Shown here: one piece after another, positions 11,676 to 24,700 of the stretch
How positions within the stretch are numbered: the stretch's first letter is position 1
How the letters are laid out: every line of letters starts with the position of its first letter
NCBI GenBank assembly: GCA_036023115.1
Contig: JAYKKT010000091.1
Span: 31,319,501 to 31,383,500 of the forward strand
DNA length: 64,000 bases
Direction: 5' to 3'
Origin: Brasenia schreberi
Lineage: Eukaryota; Streptophyta; Magnoliopsida; Nymphaeales; Cabombaceae
Notes under the pieces: model-generated
Seen by the model: only the letters and a program-made list of their open reading frames with translations
What the model was told of the DNA's origin: nothing
Databases searched by the model: none
Translations under genes and position numbers: made by a program

Positions 11676-12002
11676 CAATGTTGTAATTAGTGTATTGGTA
11701 CCCTATCATATAGGGCATCGATATGCGATAATCGCACTGTATTGTATGATACGGTACATCAAAATATTGAAACAAAATCATAAAAAAATCTTCACATATC
11801 ATAATACCCCGTATCGTGCGATATGGGATGTATCGTATGATACAATACCCATATCGCAGCGTATCGTACGATACATTGCGATATAATACGATACATGTCT
11901 ATTGTGATACATGTACCTGAATCGTATCGGTTCAGGTACCAATACCCCGCATCGCGTATTGTATCGTATGATACGATACAATATTTAATATTTATAATAT
12001 TG
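11676..12002. mobile_element. hAT-type MITE built of palindromic GTATCGTACGATAC words
   Basis: A 327-bp element beginning CAATGTTGTAATTA and ending with the inverted TAATATTG-type terminus, close to the ends of the two large hAT elements at 14-20 kb. The flanking 8-mers attcatgc (11668-11675) and atacttgc (12003-12010) match at 6 of 8 positions, as expected for an aged hAT target duplication. The inside is almost entirely repeats of tatcgtacgata-like palindromes. It has no coding capacity and lies in the 5'UTR intron. Confidence 0.82.
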
Positions 12003-12701
12003 ATACTTGCAACTTGAATTTTGGGGGACTTTGAGCTGGCTGTTGCATTTATATGGATTTCTAGTTTATCTTTGTTGAGGTAGTGATGACATCCATTAAG
12101 GAAAAGCTTTACAAGACTATAATGCATCCTTTTACTGTTCTTAACCTATGTCATATAAACATGACATCGAGGTGCCATATCTCTGAGGATACGGTTGTAG
12201 TCAACATGTACAGGGTTAAATGGACATGGTGGTGACATATGACTATGAGTCCATTTTAGTTATAAAATTGAGGGGCAAATTAGGTTTTTGCCTTAAAACT
12301 GATCTCACCATTGGTATGCCCTCTTTGTATCACACCATATATGAGAGAGAGACATTTGTACTCTCTCTTATATACATATTATTTATTTTAAATATGGGAT
12401 TGTAGTATACATTTTGTGACATTATATATACATAATTATATATATGTCAAAAAAAGACATAATAAAGTGTATATATATGTGGGTGTGTGTCTGTGCCTTG
12501 ATGTTTGTCCTTGAGATTCTCCCACCATGTGATACAGTTCTTAACTGATCTTTTTTATTTCCATCCCGGTGCTTTGGTTGTATGTGCAGAACAGACATTA
12601 TATTTGTGTGTGAATCTCTAACCCATTTTGCTTTTCTTCCCGCTCTTCTAATGGTACTCTGTGTGCAGGAAATTACTGCAGCGTAGACATTACCTACAAA
12701 T

Positions 12702-15700
12702 ATGAGGGCGAGGAATTACAATTACAGCCCCTCTCCACCAAGGGGCTATGGTAGAAGAGGGCGCAGTCCTAGTCCACGAGGTCGCTGTAGAACTCGGGAG
12801 AGAGACCTTCCTACGAGTCTTCTAGTTCGTAACTTGAGGCGTGATTGTAGGTTTGTTATCTACAACTTTCCTAAGTTATTTGTTTTCTGCTGTTGCTGAA
12901 GAAAGTATAGTCATCTAGTGGCTTTTACATCTAATATGTGCTTATCTGATTTTAAGAGTTACCATTTGGTCCCTTTATGTGAAGTATGTTGTATGGTGTT
13001 AGTAATGGCGCTAGAAATATACTGAGTCTAGCGACTTTATTAGGTGTAATTGTTCTACTTCAATTCACTTGCAATCTTACTGATTAGAGTTGTAATGGCC
13101 TTTGTTTTTGAGTCACAAGCATTCATGCATGACATGGCGTAAGCAGCAAAAGTAATGCTTCCATACTAAAATTAGCTCTAGCGTTGCACAATTCTTTGTT
13201 TTTGCTTCTCCGTAAGCTACCTACAAAAGCAAAAGTATCATATAGTTGGTCTTTTCCTTTTGTTTCTTTTTTTGGGTTTAAGTAATTTAATCATTCTGCA
13301 TCTATTCGCGACAATGCTTCTTCAAGTACCTTAACATCTCGTATGGTCGTTAACCTCCTTGTCACAATATGCTGATGGACTGGGGCAATTCATGAGTGTA
13401 AAAACAACACCAATCTTGCCGATGATATCCACAAACTCAAATACAAATGATCCCGCAAGATCTTCAACAAGCCAAATTACCAGACAAACCACCCAACAAT
13501 TGGTGTAAAAGCCAAAGTGAATAAATAACAAACAAGTCAAGTGAGCAAAGGCTATTGATAACATATGCCCTCTATTTATAGAGCCTTTAGAAGAGTCATT
13601 AAGAGAGAGAAGAGAGGGCTGGGAGCACTGCTACACAACTAGCCGTTGGGTAAAGAGGGGGGCCCTTGAGGCCAGCCCTAATGTTCTCCCCCTTGGTGGA
13701 CTTATTGGACCTTAATGACCCGACTCTATTATAAGTTAACACTCCCTCTAACTGACAATGTATATATCGAAAGTTTGTTCTATAAAAACATAAATCTAGG
13801 GGCTGACATAAACTTTGTAAAGAAATCTGTTAGTTGTAGTTCTGAAGGAACATAATGTAATATCATTATTTTCTTCTAGTATTCCTCTCGAATATAGTGA
13901 TAATCTATCTCAATATGCTTGGTTCGTTCATGAAATATATTATTTAAAACAGTGTTGTTCGATGCATATCGTATCATGTATCGTTTTGGTCCACGATACG
14001 TATCGTATCACCCTATATCTTAATTTAATACTAAAAATTAGTAAAACTCCAAAAAAATCAGAAAAAATAGGAAAAAATATGATAATTGCAAAGAATTCAT
14101 ATAATGCAAAAATTTAGTACATATTCATCATTCACCATTCAATAATTGAAAAGAAATTATATATTTTGAAGTAGTACATGACATCCTTAGAAAAAATACA
14201 ACTTTCATAATTGAAAAAAAATACATTTACACATTGTAATCAGGATTATCAAATAAATAATCTTTATCTTTTCCTAGTTGAAGATTATCACCACCTTCTG
14301 CTTCAAAATCAAAATCTTCATCCCCTTCATGATATTGTTGTTATGCTCTTTCCAAATTAATCCATGCAATGTCTTCTTTGGTTAGGAGTGCATTTGCTTC
14401 ATTATCTTTTATAATCCACTCTCTAATATAATTAAATTATCTAAACTTGTTGGATCAAATTGGTTTTCTTTCCTATTTAACTTTTTTAATTGTCAATAAA
14501 AAAAAGATAAGTAATTAATAAATAATATTAACAATTTAATCCATAAAATAAAATATTAAATTGAATATTTAAGTAGTAACTAATACAAGATTACCTGTGT
14601 CTGAACCGCATGTTACAATAAATGGAAATTAAGTCGTTGAGTCGCTTATGTTCCAACCTGTTGCACTTTTTTGTCTGGATGTGTTCAGATACTCCAATTA
14701 CTTTCACAACCCGTTGCATTAAAGGTTTGACTCAAAACCATTACTGCAAAATTTCTAAGGTTTGGGCAATCACTTTCAAACCTATTCCACTAAACATTTG
14801 ATAAAAAAAGTCCAACATCATGTACTTAATCCATAATAAATATAAGATTTAAGAAACTTATGAAGATAAAGATTTTACTTGGGCGCATAATAGTGCGGTT
14901 GCGAATTGCTACAGGCAAGCCTATCAAGTGAAGAGCATTATTGTAGATCTTTATCTCTTTATGTATAACATATGCTTTACTCTTATCAGGGACTAATTTG
15001 TCTATACAATCAATGATACCTTGGTTTACCTCACCGTCCCTTTTAAAGCTTGCTGAGTACCTGAATGTTGGGTCTAGGTAATAAGTTGTTGAATGAATAG
15101 GTTGATGCAATTGTTTGCTTTATCTATTATCTATAATGTTCCACACGGGCACATCATCCTTCTTTCTTTCATTTAAATTACTTCTAATGACTTCTTTGCC
15201 TTATCTATGGCTTCATAAAAATAGCGCATAGATGGTTCTTCCTCGCTATCAACCAATCTCAAAACTTTTACTAAAGGATATGTAATCCTCAATCGTCTAA
15301 CACATGCATTCCAAAATGTACTCCTAAAGACTGTATCTGAAATCTCATTTAACTTTATGTTTATTCTATTTTGAGGCAACTCTTCAAATTGTTGCCACTC
15401 ATATGAGGAGAACATTCTCTTGAATGTTTGCTTTTGTTTTACAATGCTTTGTATAGATAAAAAATTAGTTGCAAACCGAGTTGCAGCGATACGAAGGAGC
15501 TCTGCCACTCATCTTAACATTCTCTTCAAGACTTGCTTTTGTTTAACAATGCTCTGTATAGATAAGAAATTAGTTGCAAACCGAGTTGCAGCAGTATGAA
15601 CGATCTCTGCACCATCTGTATATCTCCTCGTCATATATAATATAAAAGCTTGATTGTAGATAAATTTGGTGATATCTTGGCAACACTGAGTTGTTGCCTT

Positions 15701-18700
15701 TATCTCATCCATCTCACTAATATCCTCAAGGATGAGATCTAAATAATGAGTTGTACATGGTGTCCAATAGAAAGTCTCATAAGTATATGCTAACTCATTC
15801 CCTACTGCGTTATAGTTAGTTGCATTATCTGTAATGAATTGGACTACATTCTCTAGTGTGACTTCGGATATCACCTTGTCAAACTCGTCTTAAGACCTCT
15901 GTAGTATGCTTCTCCTCTGACATGTCTAAAGATCTAAAAAACATAAGTCCTTTAGCACAATAGATATGAAAATTTAACAAAGTTCTTTCTTGCCTATCTG
16001 TTCATCCATGTGCCATGATAGTGCATCATGTCTCATTGTACGACTCTCTCAAAGTCGAACAATATTCTTGGACTTTAAAGACAGTCTTATGTAATAGTTT
16101 TTCTCTCAACTTTTGATAAGAAGGCATCTTATACCCCGAACCAATGTTAACAATTGCATTTGGTCATTGCTTGAAAATAAAAATTGTTTGTTGCATTAAA
16201 TAGAATGCATGCATCATAAAACGATTTGCCCACTGTAAGGTCTATCTGCTCATTCAATTGCTCTAAAACCATAACATCACGAATTCCAAGTTGAGCACTA
16301 TGTGTAATGCTAGGAGAGAAAAATGACTGTATGCCAAAAGAAACTCTTCTTCTACTCCTTCCTCTTTAACGTCTTAAGCAACCCTCTTTCTCCTTGTTGG
16401 TGGCCGAGAACTACTACTAACAACCTTTGGGAGTATTATCCAATGTTGTAAAAATTGTATTGGTGCTCGTATTGCACTGGGCACTGATACGGTTGTATCG
16501 TACAGTATGATACAGTACATTACGTAATTTTTTTTAAAACTAAAAAAATTAAAAATTAAAAATAATGAACAAAACATGTATATCACAATGAAGAAGATTC
16601 ATACTATAACAAAAACATCTCCATAACGAGGCTACAAGTACAAGCATCCATAAATATAATTCCATATTTCATAATCAATAGAATCCATACCATTAAGCAT
16701 TAACTATTAGGTAACATGAACAAAATTGTGAATATAGAAGGGGTTTAACTTAATAAACAACAAAGTTACGAGTACAAGTTAACACAAATTATAATCATCC
16801 ACAACGTGGATCATAATCAACAAAAGCATTATAATCAACGTAGTCAAGATCACCACCATCATCATCATCTCCTCTCTCTCTTCCTCCATAATAGGATCGG
16901 CCTATCCAACACATTCGGCTTCATTTTCGTCGTCTCCAACTCCAAGTTTTGCTTCGGCTTGGAGTGTCCTCCAATTTTCATCCTCTAAAATGATAGGAGA
17001 CTCCTCCTCTTCGACCCAATCATTAAAAATATCAATATTTTCATAACTCAACGGGTCATATGGCACCTTCCTTGTCCTTCTTGTATCTTTTTGCATTTGC
17101 GTGTAAAGAAAAATATTCAAATTATAAAGAATATCAAATGCAATATAGCCACATCAAACATTTATTATTAATAAGATTAAGAAAGAAGTCAAGAAATAGG
17201 CAACAACAAACAATATATATTTTCTAATTATTACTTTTGTCTTAACTTCATGTTATAGACAACATATACCAAATCACATAGTCGAGCATGCTCCAAGTCT
17301 GTTTCGCTTTTTCTTGTGAATGCATTTGAAAAAGCTTCAATTCCTCTCGCACTCACTCGAATTATATGTTTTACTCCATATACGTTGAGCAAACCTTGCC
17401 AAATTCGGTGCATCTACACCAAAACGAGCCCACCATTCATTTGAAATAAAACAATCTAATGATTAATAAGAAACACATGGAGTCAAACAATTAATAACTT
17501 AAATGAATATCAATAAAAACATGATACCTGGTCGCATCTGGGAGTAGAGTTGGATTGCAATTGGCCTTCCAAAATCTCCAAACACTCTGTATATACTTGC
17601 TTAACTCTAAATGAATATTACAATGAGTAGATGAATCTTCTACAAGATCAATTGCATTTAAGATACCCTTTTCACTTTTTCATCCTCTATAAAGTTAAGA
17701 GAAAATTGAATAGAAGGGATAAACAAATATGTAGCACCATGCAAATAATGATGTATTTGACGATTCCAACGTGCATCAATTATCTTTTAAAGTTTCTTTA
17801 GAAGTGACCGTTTGCGGTTAAGGTTTGCTTGTATTTCTAATTTGGCCTTATATAACATCATATATATAAGGCATAAAAAGTCTATCTTCACTGTCCACCA
17901 TCCTTATTACCTTAACTAAAGGTACAATCATCCTAAAAGATTTGCTTCAACTTTCCTAAAAATCAACATTGAAAACAATATCTACTACAATAATCCCCTC
18001 TCTTTCTAAACCACTTAATAGAGCCCCATTTATAATATACAAAGAAAATTTTCAATATATTTTATGAATGACAAGACTTTGCACAATAATGACATTTGGA
18101 GAAAAATAGGGCCACTACTTCCTCCGACTCCTCTTCTAGTACCCCTCATAGGCATTGGGTGAGTAGGAGCTCTTGTAGTAGAACAAGAGTTAACTCCACT
18201 ACTACTACTACCACCAGAACCTATACTTTTTTTCTTTTCTCGCATTCTCCTCCTCTCTTAAGCCATCTCTTCTTCCATCTCAGTTGTACCATGGAATTCA
18301 TCACTACCATGACCATACACCCCCTGAGGAGAAGCATCTTTAAATGGTTGAGATATATCCCAACCGTCTATTTTTGCCTTCTCTCTCACCCTTAATCTCT
18401 TCTTCTCTTTCAAAGCCTCCAATACTTGCTCAATCTCGTACTTCACTGTTTCGAGAACCCTAAGACATGCACTAGCATCCTTCTTGGTTCCCGTAAGGTA
18501 ATGTTTTATACGATAAATACCATCATGTTTTACAGCATTACAAAACATGCACTTGTTCGCAAGCTTATTGCTTTCATATACCGGAGTGCAATATCTTCGA
18601 GCCGGATCGACTTGATCGGAAGCCATTAAGACAAGAGTGAACAATCAAAAGGAAGGAAAAGGCTTTTTAGAGGTTAAGAATCACAGAATCAGTAAAATTC

Positions 18701-21700
18701 TCAAAATTTTCAAGTGAAAAATCGGGTACAATGCTAAAGGAAAGATGTATGACACAAATTTGACAAAAACCCTAAAGATGGAGAGTTGGATTGGGTGAAA
18801 TACTTGAGAATCTTGTGAATAAACCATGAAATCAACGAGAATAAGGTAAGAAGATGATATGGAAGCAAGGAAATGGCATGAAAAGGGTTTGGGAAGAAAC
18901 ATAAATGAAATCCGAAAGTTTCAGATTTGTGGAATTTATAACAGAAAAATCGACATCGACTCGTACGATACGGTGAGATACATGCGTGTATCGTACGATA
19001 CGGCAAGATAAATCGCGATAAAAAATACACGATAAAATTATATCGTATCTTCATACGATATGCGATAAAATTATATAATTTTTATAACATTGGTATTATC
19101 ACCCAATCTAACAGCATCATCATCCTCTTCTCCAAACATCTCTAAATCATCCGTATGTTGTCTACTCTCAAGTATGCTATCAATCATCAATAGTCGTTGC
19201 CAATTTCTTAACTTTGCTCGTGCAAGGAGCAACTTCTTTCGTAGTCAGTGCTAGGTGATGCTTTAATCGTGAAATTTCACCACTAACCGCCTTCTTATAA
19301 AACAAATATTTTATCTTCAATCTGTTTTCCTCAACTAGTATACTACATAATCATGCTGGATCATCGGATCGACATTGAGACTTCCTAACACCCCTTCTTG
19401 CCATCTTAATTGAACACTTCAATCTAATAAAAAACCTGAAAATAAAAGCACTTCATAAATTCCCAATCTTCACATAACACTCAAATAGAGTGTCTCCCAC
19501 TTCACGAATAAAATAAAAATCATATCCACGTACTTCGTAACTTCATATTTTGTCATTAAAAAAAATAAAAATATAAATAATATCAAAAACAAAAAATAAA
19601 ATAAAAATTCGAAAAACTCAAAAAGTATACCTATAACGTGGATTGGGAGCTTTGCACGGACGCCATAGAACACTTTTTTTGGAGCCTTGAGCACCAAGGA
19701 GGGGTGAGCCACTGGAGATATACTTGAAGCCTTGAACAAAAGCCAGAAACCCATAAAAACACGGGTTTCAAGGGTTTCTGGCTATATCGCAGGATATAAC
19801 GCGATATTTGCCTGAATGCGATATACAAAGGTGTATTCTTACGTGGAGCTCCACGATATGATACGTATCGCACCATATCGTACGATACAATGTGATACAG
19901 ATAACATTGATTTAAAGCAATGTACTTGACACTTTTAAATCACAAATAAATTCAGTAGAGTCCTCGAGTGAGACTTCCATGTTTGCAAGAGGTTCAGTGA
20001 TCTAAGATATCTCTACTGTTGTAGTAACCATGACTTGATATTTTGCCTCCGTAGATGATAAAGACACCTTCTGTCGTTTTTTGCATCTCAAAGAGATTAA
20101 TGAGTTACTTAAAAATACACAAAAACCAATGGTGGAATGTCTATCATTCATATCCTCACCTCAATCAGTATCAATATAAGCAGTTAATTTAAGAGAAGAT
20201 GATAAGGTTAGAATGATCCCCTTTTAAGTGTATCTTTTATTTATCTTACAGTCCGCATAATCACAATGATGTATACTAGTAGGAGCTTGTTGAAATCGAT
20301 TTGTTATGTGTGTTATGTTTGGTTGAGTGATGGTAAGATACGTAAAGACTCCTATCATTTATCAGTAGTGAGTAAGATCATCTAATTTTTCTCCATATGT
20401 AGTTCTTAGTTTAGTTCTCATCACCTCCGACATGCTCACTTTCTTGTCATTTGTCAAACTTGACTTGTTAACAATATCACTAGAAAATTTTGTTTGTGAT
20501 ATAAAATAACTTATGTTATTACTGGGTACTTCTATTCCTAAGAAGTAATTAAGTAGTATTAGATCTTTTAACAACAACAACTAAGCCTTTTTCCATACTA
20601 GACGGGGTTGGCTACATGGATTCTTTGTTTCCACAACGCTCTATCATTTGTCATGTTAGCAGTTAACTCACGATAAGCTAGATCATTCTTTATTGTTTCT
20701 TTCCAACACATTTGTGGTTGTCCTCTACCTCTTTTAATACTTTCCAAATTTAGTTTTTCATACCTTCTTATAAGTTCTTCTTCTGATCTTCTTTCTATAT
20801 GTCTAAACCATCTTAAACGATATTCTCTCATTTTATCCTCTATTGGTGCCACTCCTAATTTGTTTCTAATAACCTCGTATACGGTCTTTTCTTGTATGAC
20901 CACTTATCCATCTCAACATTTTCATTCATCTTTTGTACATGTTATGGTTAACTACCACTAAGAACCAAAAAACATGGGAGGTGTAATTGTTGTTATATCA
21001 TATTTACCTTTAAACTTTAATGGTATGAGAGTATTAGATCTTTCATTTCAATTTTTTTTATGTAAATCTCTTTTGATTTGTAATATCTCATTTTCATAAC
21101 TTCTATTGATGATCATATCATCTACATACAGAAGTCAAATCATAATACTTGCATTAGTTTTTCTTACAAACAAGGCAATGTCAATATATTAAGAACGAAA
21201 ATTTCGTGGGTGCGTAAAATTCTTAAATCTATCAAACCAAGTCTTAGGAGCTTCTTCGAGTCCATATAAAACCTTTTTTAGTTTAAGAATAATTACTTTG
21301 AGCAATGAATCCCGGAGGGGGAGCCATATAGATATCTTCATTAAGATTTCCATTCAAAAAAGCATTTTAAAGTTTTTAACATCCAATTGAATATATACCA
21401 TTCTTTAATTAGAAATTAAAATACGAAAAGTAGTCATTCGAGCAACAATGCAAAAGTTTCCTTATAGTCAATCACGTACTCTTCTCCCATCTATAACCAA
21501 TAATTTTCTTTTCTTTGAGTTTCAGAACAATATTCGAGTAAAATTCCTTTCTAGAGCTTCTAATTCATCATTCATAGTTTTCCTCCATTCTAAGTTATTT
21601 TTTGCTTGGTCATAGGGATTGGGTTCAAGGATACTCGATATGGTATCTATATGGTTTTTATGTTGTGGTTGAAATGATCCATAAGACACAAATATTTGAG

Positions 21701-24700
21701 GGGATTTTATGATTCTTTTGCTAGGAACATTATCATTTTCTCTATTCCTCGTTACATGATAATGTTCAAAGGGTATTAAGATTTCTTCTCTAGTTTAAGG
21801 TTTCTAGATTCATCTAGTTAAGTATGCTATCCTCTTGTGCTTCCTCATTGTCATCTAATCTTTCATCCGAGATTTATCTAAAAATGTAAAACTATCTTGT
21901 GTGCTTTTGAGTCTCATCTTTATAATAACATTATCTTCAATGAATTTGACATCTCAAGACTTGGGTTGTTACATTTTTTACCCTTTTTTATCAATATCAT
22001 ACCCAAGAAAAACGCATTCAATAGCCTTCAAACTTAACTTATCATTTTTATCGGTATAAATAGAACAATTACATCCAAAAATTTTCAACTGATTATAACT
22101 AGGTTTGTTTAAATACAATTTTTCTATGGGAGAACAATTTAAGTTTGGTTGATGACATACTATTTATCTGGAAGTTAAAGTGTTTTCGGCCCACAAGTAT
22201 TTGAAAACTTTACTTGCTAACAACAAAGTTCTAGTAGTTTCAATGATATGTCTATCTTTAAGATCCACAATAAAATATAACACCAAAAAATCATAGGTTT
22301 AAGAACCAAAATATAACATCCATTAAATGACCAAAATATTTATAATACTTTTGAAGTAACAACTTTAACATGCATCAAATATAACAACTACCAACTTAAC
22401 AAATAACAAGTCCAAAACATAACATCCATCAAATGTGATTATAATATAAACTTAATTATTTAAGATGATATGTAGGAAACTAATCATGTTCATTTTGAGA
22501 TGAAGATCTTTTTTCTTGTAGTTCCTCTTGCTCTTTATCGGATTCTTCAAAATAAAATTCTTCCTAATCTTTTGTAGGCATCTTATCATTTCATTTCTTT
22601 TGTTTTGTCTTCTTTATCGTTTTCGTATCGTTGATCTTGATCTTGTATATACAACTCTTCTTCTTAATGCTTCGGATGCCAAATCAATATCTCGATATTT
22701 AAGTGATTCATCGCCACCCACGAACTCCATCATCAGGTGGATATTTATCATGATCAGTAATTAATGTCAACATGATGGGGTTAAAATTCTTTCCATTAAC
22801 ATTCTTCTCTTCATGTCTTCTTCTTAGCTTTTCATTATATTGGATAAAAGCTAAGTCGTTAAGCTTTTGATGAAATAATCTATTTCGCTTTTTTGTATGA
22901 ATCTAAATTAAGAGAGAACCCATAATAAGTTATGGTTCAATAACAAATTAACTCAATAAATAACTTTAATTTTATTACATTATAAATAATGAAGTATAAT
23001 TCTTATCATTTCGAAGGTATTCCAGTTGTGTTTACATGGTGTGGTGCTACAAGTTAGACTCAAAACCCATATAGCAAAATTTTATAATTTAGAGGATCTA
23101 TAGCCAAAATTCATCCGCCATTCAATTATGATAAAAACATATATAAACAATACATTAATCAAATTCAAAAACCTAAAATTATATCGTAACAATGAAATAA
23201 AGCAAAGTTGCTTGAAGTAATTATCTGGTGCATATGCTTTCTTCGAACTTATAGCTAATTCTAGTCCAAAACCACTTAAGATACTTCGATAACTCATAAG
23301 TTATTGAGTAATTTGTTGTTCTTCCTTATTTCGTACAAGTATATTAATAACTCGAAACAAGCCACCCTTAATCATATGATTAGATTTTATCCCTTCATAC
23401 TCATAATACTGTAGAAATTTGGAGTTGCGTTGTGGAAGATTAAAACAAGAAATATCATTAACATTATGGAGGAAAACACGAGAGATCAAAGGAAGGGGCA
23501 GACCTCCGATGGAGGCCCCCCCCTCTTTCTCTCTCTTTCTTACACACAACCTCTTAACCCTAATACAACCTACCAACCCTTATATAAGGAGTTGTAAAAC
23601 AAAAAATTGACCAAAATGCCCTTAGTACTACGGGCAATTACAATAATACCTAAATATGAGAAATTATAGGAATGACACTTAGAAACATCACACATATATT
23701 CTCAACAACCCCCTCAAGTTGGGAGTGAGATGCTTCAAACGCTAAACTTGCCAAAAAACTGGTTCTTTCTTCACCACACGTGCACTAAATATCTCTTCGA
23801 GGCTTCTTTAAATCAACTTAGATAATTAAGAACATATGGGTAACACACAACCCTTATATGGATGTCGGTTGCTCCCTCTCTCTTTCTTCTTCTCCATGAA
23901 GTGATTAGGCGGCTACACTTCCAAAGTCATGGTTTCCTACTCTTGAGAAAACTTATCTTTTGTGGTAGAAGGTACTATCTCCATCATACACACTAGCTGA
24001 AACATGGATCATTATAATGATCAAACCACCAACCAATCACCACACTTATGGATCATTATAATGATCAAACCACCAACCAAACACATGATAGAAGATGAAA
24101 TTGGATAGGCTAACAATTCTGATGCAGTCGCCCATCTCTCTCACTTTCTTCTTTCAATCATAAAGTATTGTCTTCAAATAGATAGAAGATGGAATTAGGT
24201 TGCCTCTCTCACTTTCTTCTTGTCAATCATTAGAAGATGGAATAGGATCGCCTTTCTCTCTTTCTTCTTTTCAATTACACTTTTTCGCCTTTGTGGTTGC
24301 TGTTGGTACTTACACAACATAATATAGAATATGCAATTTGGCATTGCACCCCCATAAGAGCTACCGTCATCTCTTTCTTCTTAATAATTTTTATGAGCTT
24401 TCTAACACAATATAATGTAGAAGATGAAATTTGGCATGTGCAGTCTCCCTTAGGAGCCGCCACTCTCTTTCTTCTCTATTTTTTTGCGCCTTCTTGGCTG
24501 CAATATCAACTCAGCCTTTCTGGTTGATCATCTTAAGCAACATCAACTCAGCCTTCCTGGCTGTAAATTCCTGCAACCTCACTGGCTGCATATAAAACCA
24601 TTTCTGCAGTCCTCATAACTGCAATCTTCAGCATACATCTCTTTTCTATAAACTTTCTTCATGTTGTTTTTCCAATGGAGACAATCATCACGTACTAATC

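Larger units (their letters stand above)
9843..12705 (+). promoter_or_regulatory. Spliced uORF whose stop overlaps the SCL start codon
   Basis: An ATG at 9843 reads 26 bases to the donor at 9868 and continues after the acceptor at 12669 for a 20-codon basic, Cys- and Arg-containing peptide. It ends at TGA 12703-12705. The main ATG is 12702-12704, so stop and start overlap as ATGA. The sequence shows this arrangement if the leader intron is spliced as predicted; a role in reinitiation is inference. Confidence 0.45.
16441..19092 (-). mobile_element. hAT-B: nested hAT with perfect 8-bp target duplication
   Basis: A 2652-bp element with termini CAATGTTGTAAAAATTGTAT and the inverted CAATGTTATAAAAATTATAT, flanked by a perfect gtattatc duplication (16433-16440, 19093-19100). 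It inserted into hAT-A between its BED finger and core. The minus strand encodes a BED-finger exon at 18258-18644, a middle region with A-R-W-N-R-Q-I-H-H-Y-L-H-G-A near 17760, and the C-terminal D-L-E-H-A-R-L-C-D-L-V-Y-V-V-Y-N block at about 17300-17240. The DUF659/RNase H-like core is deleted, making it non-autonomous. It belongs to the same family as hAT-A. Confidence 0.94.
13950..19909 (-). mobile_element. hAT-A: degenerate BED/DUF659/hAT_C transposon
   Basis: Termini CAGTGTTGT (13950) and the inverted CAATGTTAT (19909) are flanked by atttaaaa (13942-13949) and atttaaag (19910-19917), a 7-of-8 target duplication within copia RNase H. Subterminal sequence at both ends is full of gatacgtatc/gtacgata palindromes. 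The minus-strand transposase begins near 19403 with a BED zinc finger (C-x-F-C-type and H-H-L-A, about 19350-19230) and is interrupted by hAT-B. It resumes at 16430 with D-N-A-T-N-Y and P-C-T-T-H-Y-L-D-L-I-L-E-D, and ends with the hAT dimerisation block N-R-L-E-H-K-R-L-N-D-L near 14630. Stops and a roughly 105-bp internal duplication rule out activity. Confidence 0.9.
13742..22265 (-). mobile_element. Ty1/copia remnant, reverse, split by hAT-A and a LINE
   Basis: On the minus strand, from high to low coordinates: the end of integrase (P-S-Y-N-Q-L-K-I-F-G-C-N, about 22130-22050), the integrase-RT linker, RT with Q-L-D-V-K-N near 21380, L-Y-G-L-E-E-A-P near 21260 and Y-V-D-D-M-I-I near 21125, and the Y-F-L-G-I-E-V block at about 20535. 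RNase H (T-I-G-F-C-V-F-L, S-S-T-E-A-K-Y) runs 20130-20000 and resumes after the hAT-A insertion with F-H-E-R-T-K-H-I-E-I-D-Y at 13935-13895. Many stops. The 5' half and 5' LTR are missing; the sequence ends at a junction with hAT-C material near 22265. Confidence 0.88.

Noticed and set aside
18030..18245. Serine/glycine-rich minus-strand ORF as an independent small protein
   Set aside because: It continues the hAT-B transposase N-terminal region just downstream of the BED finger and is low in complexity.
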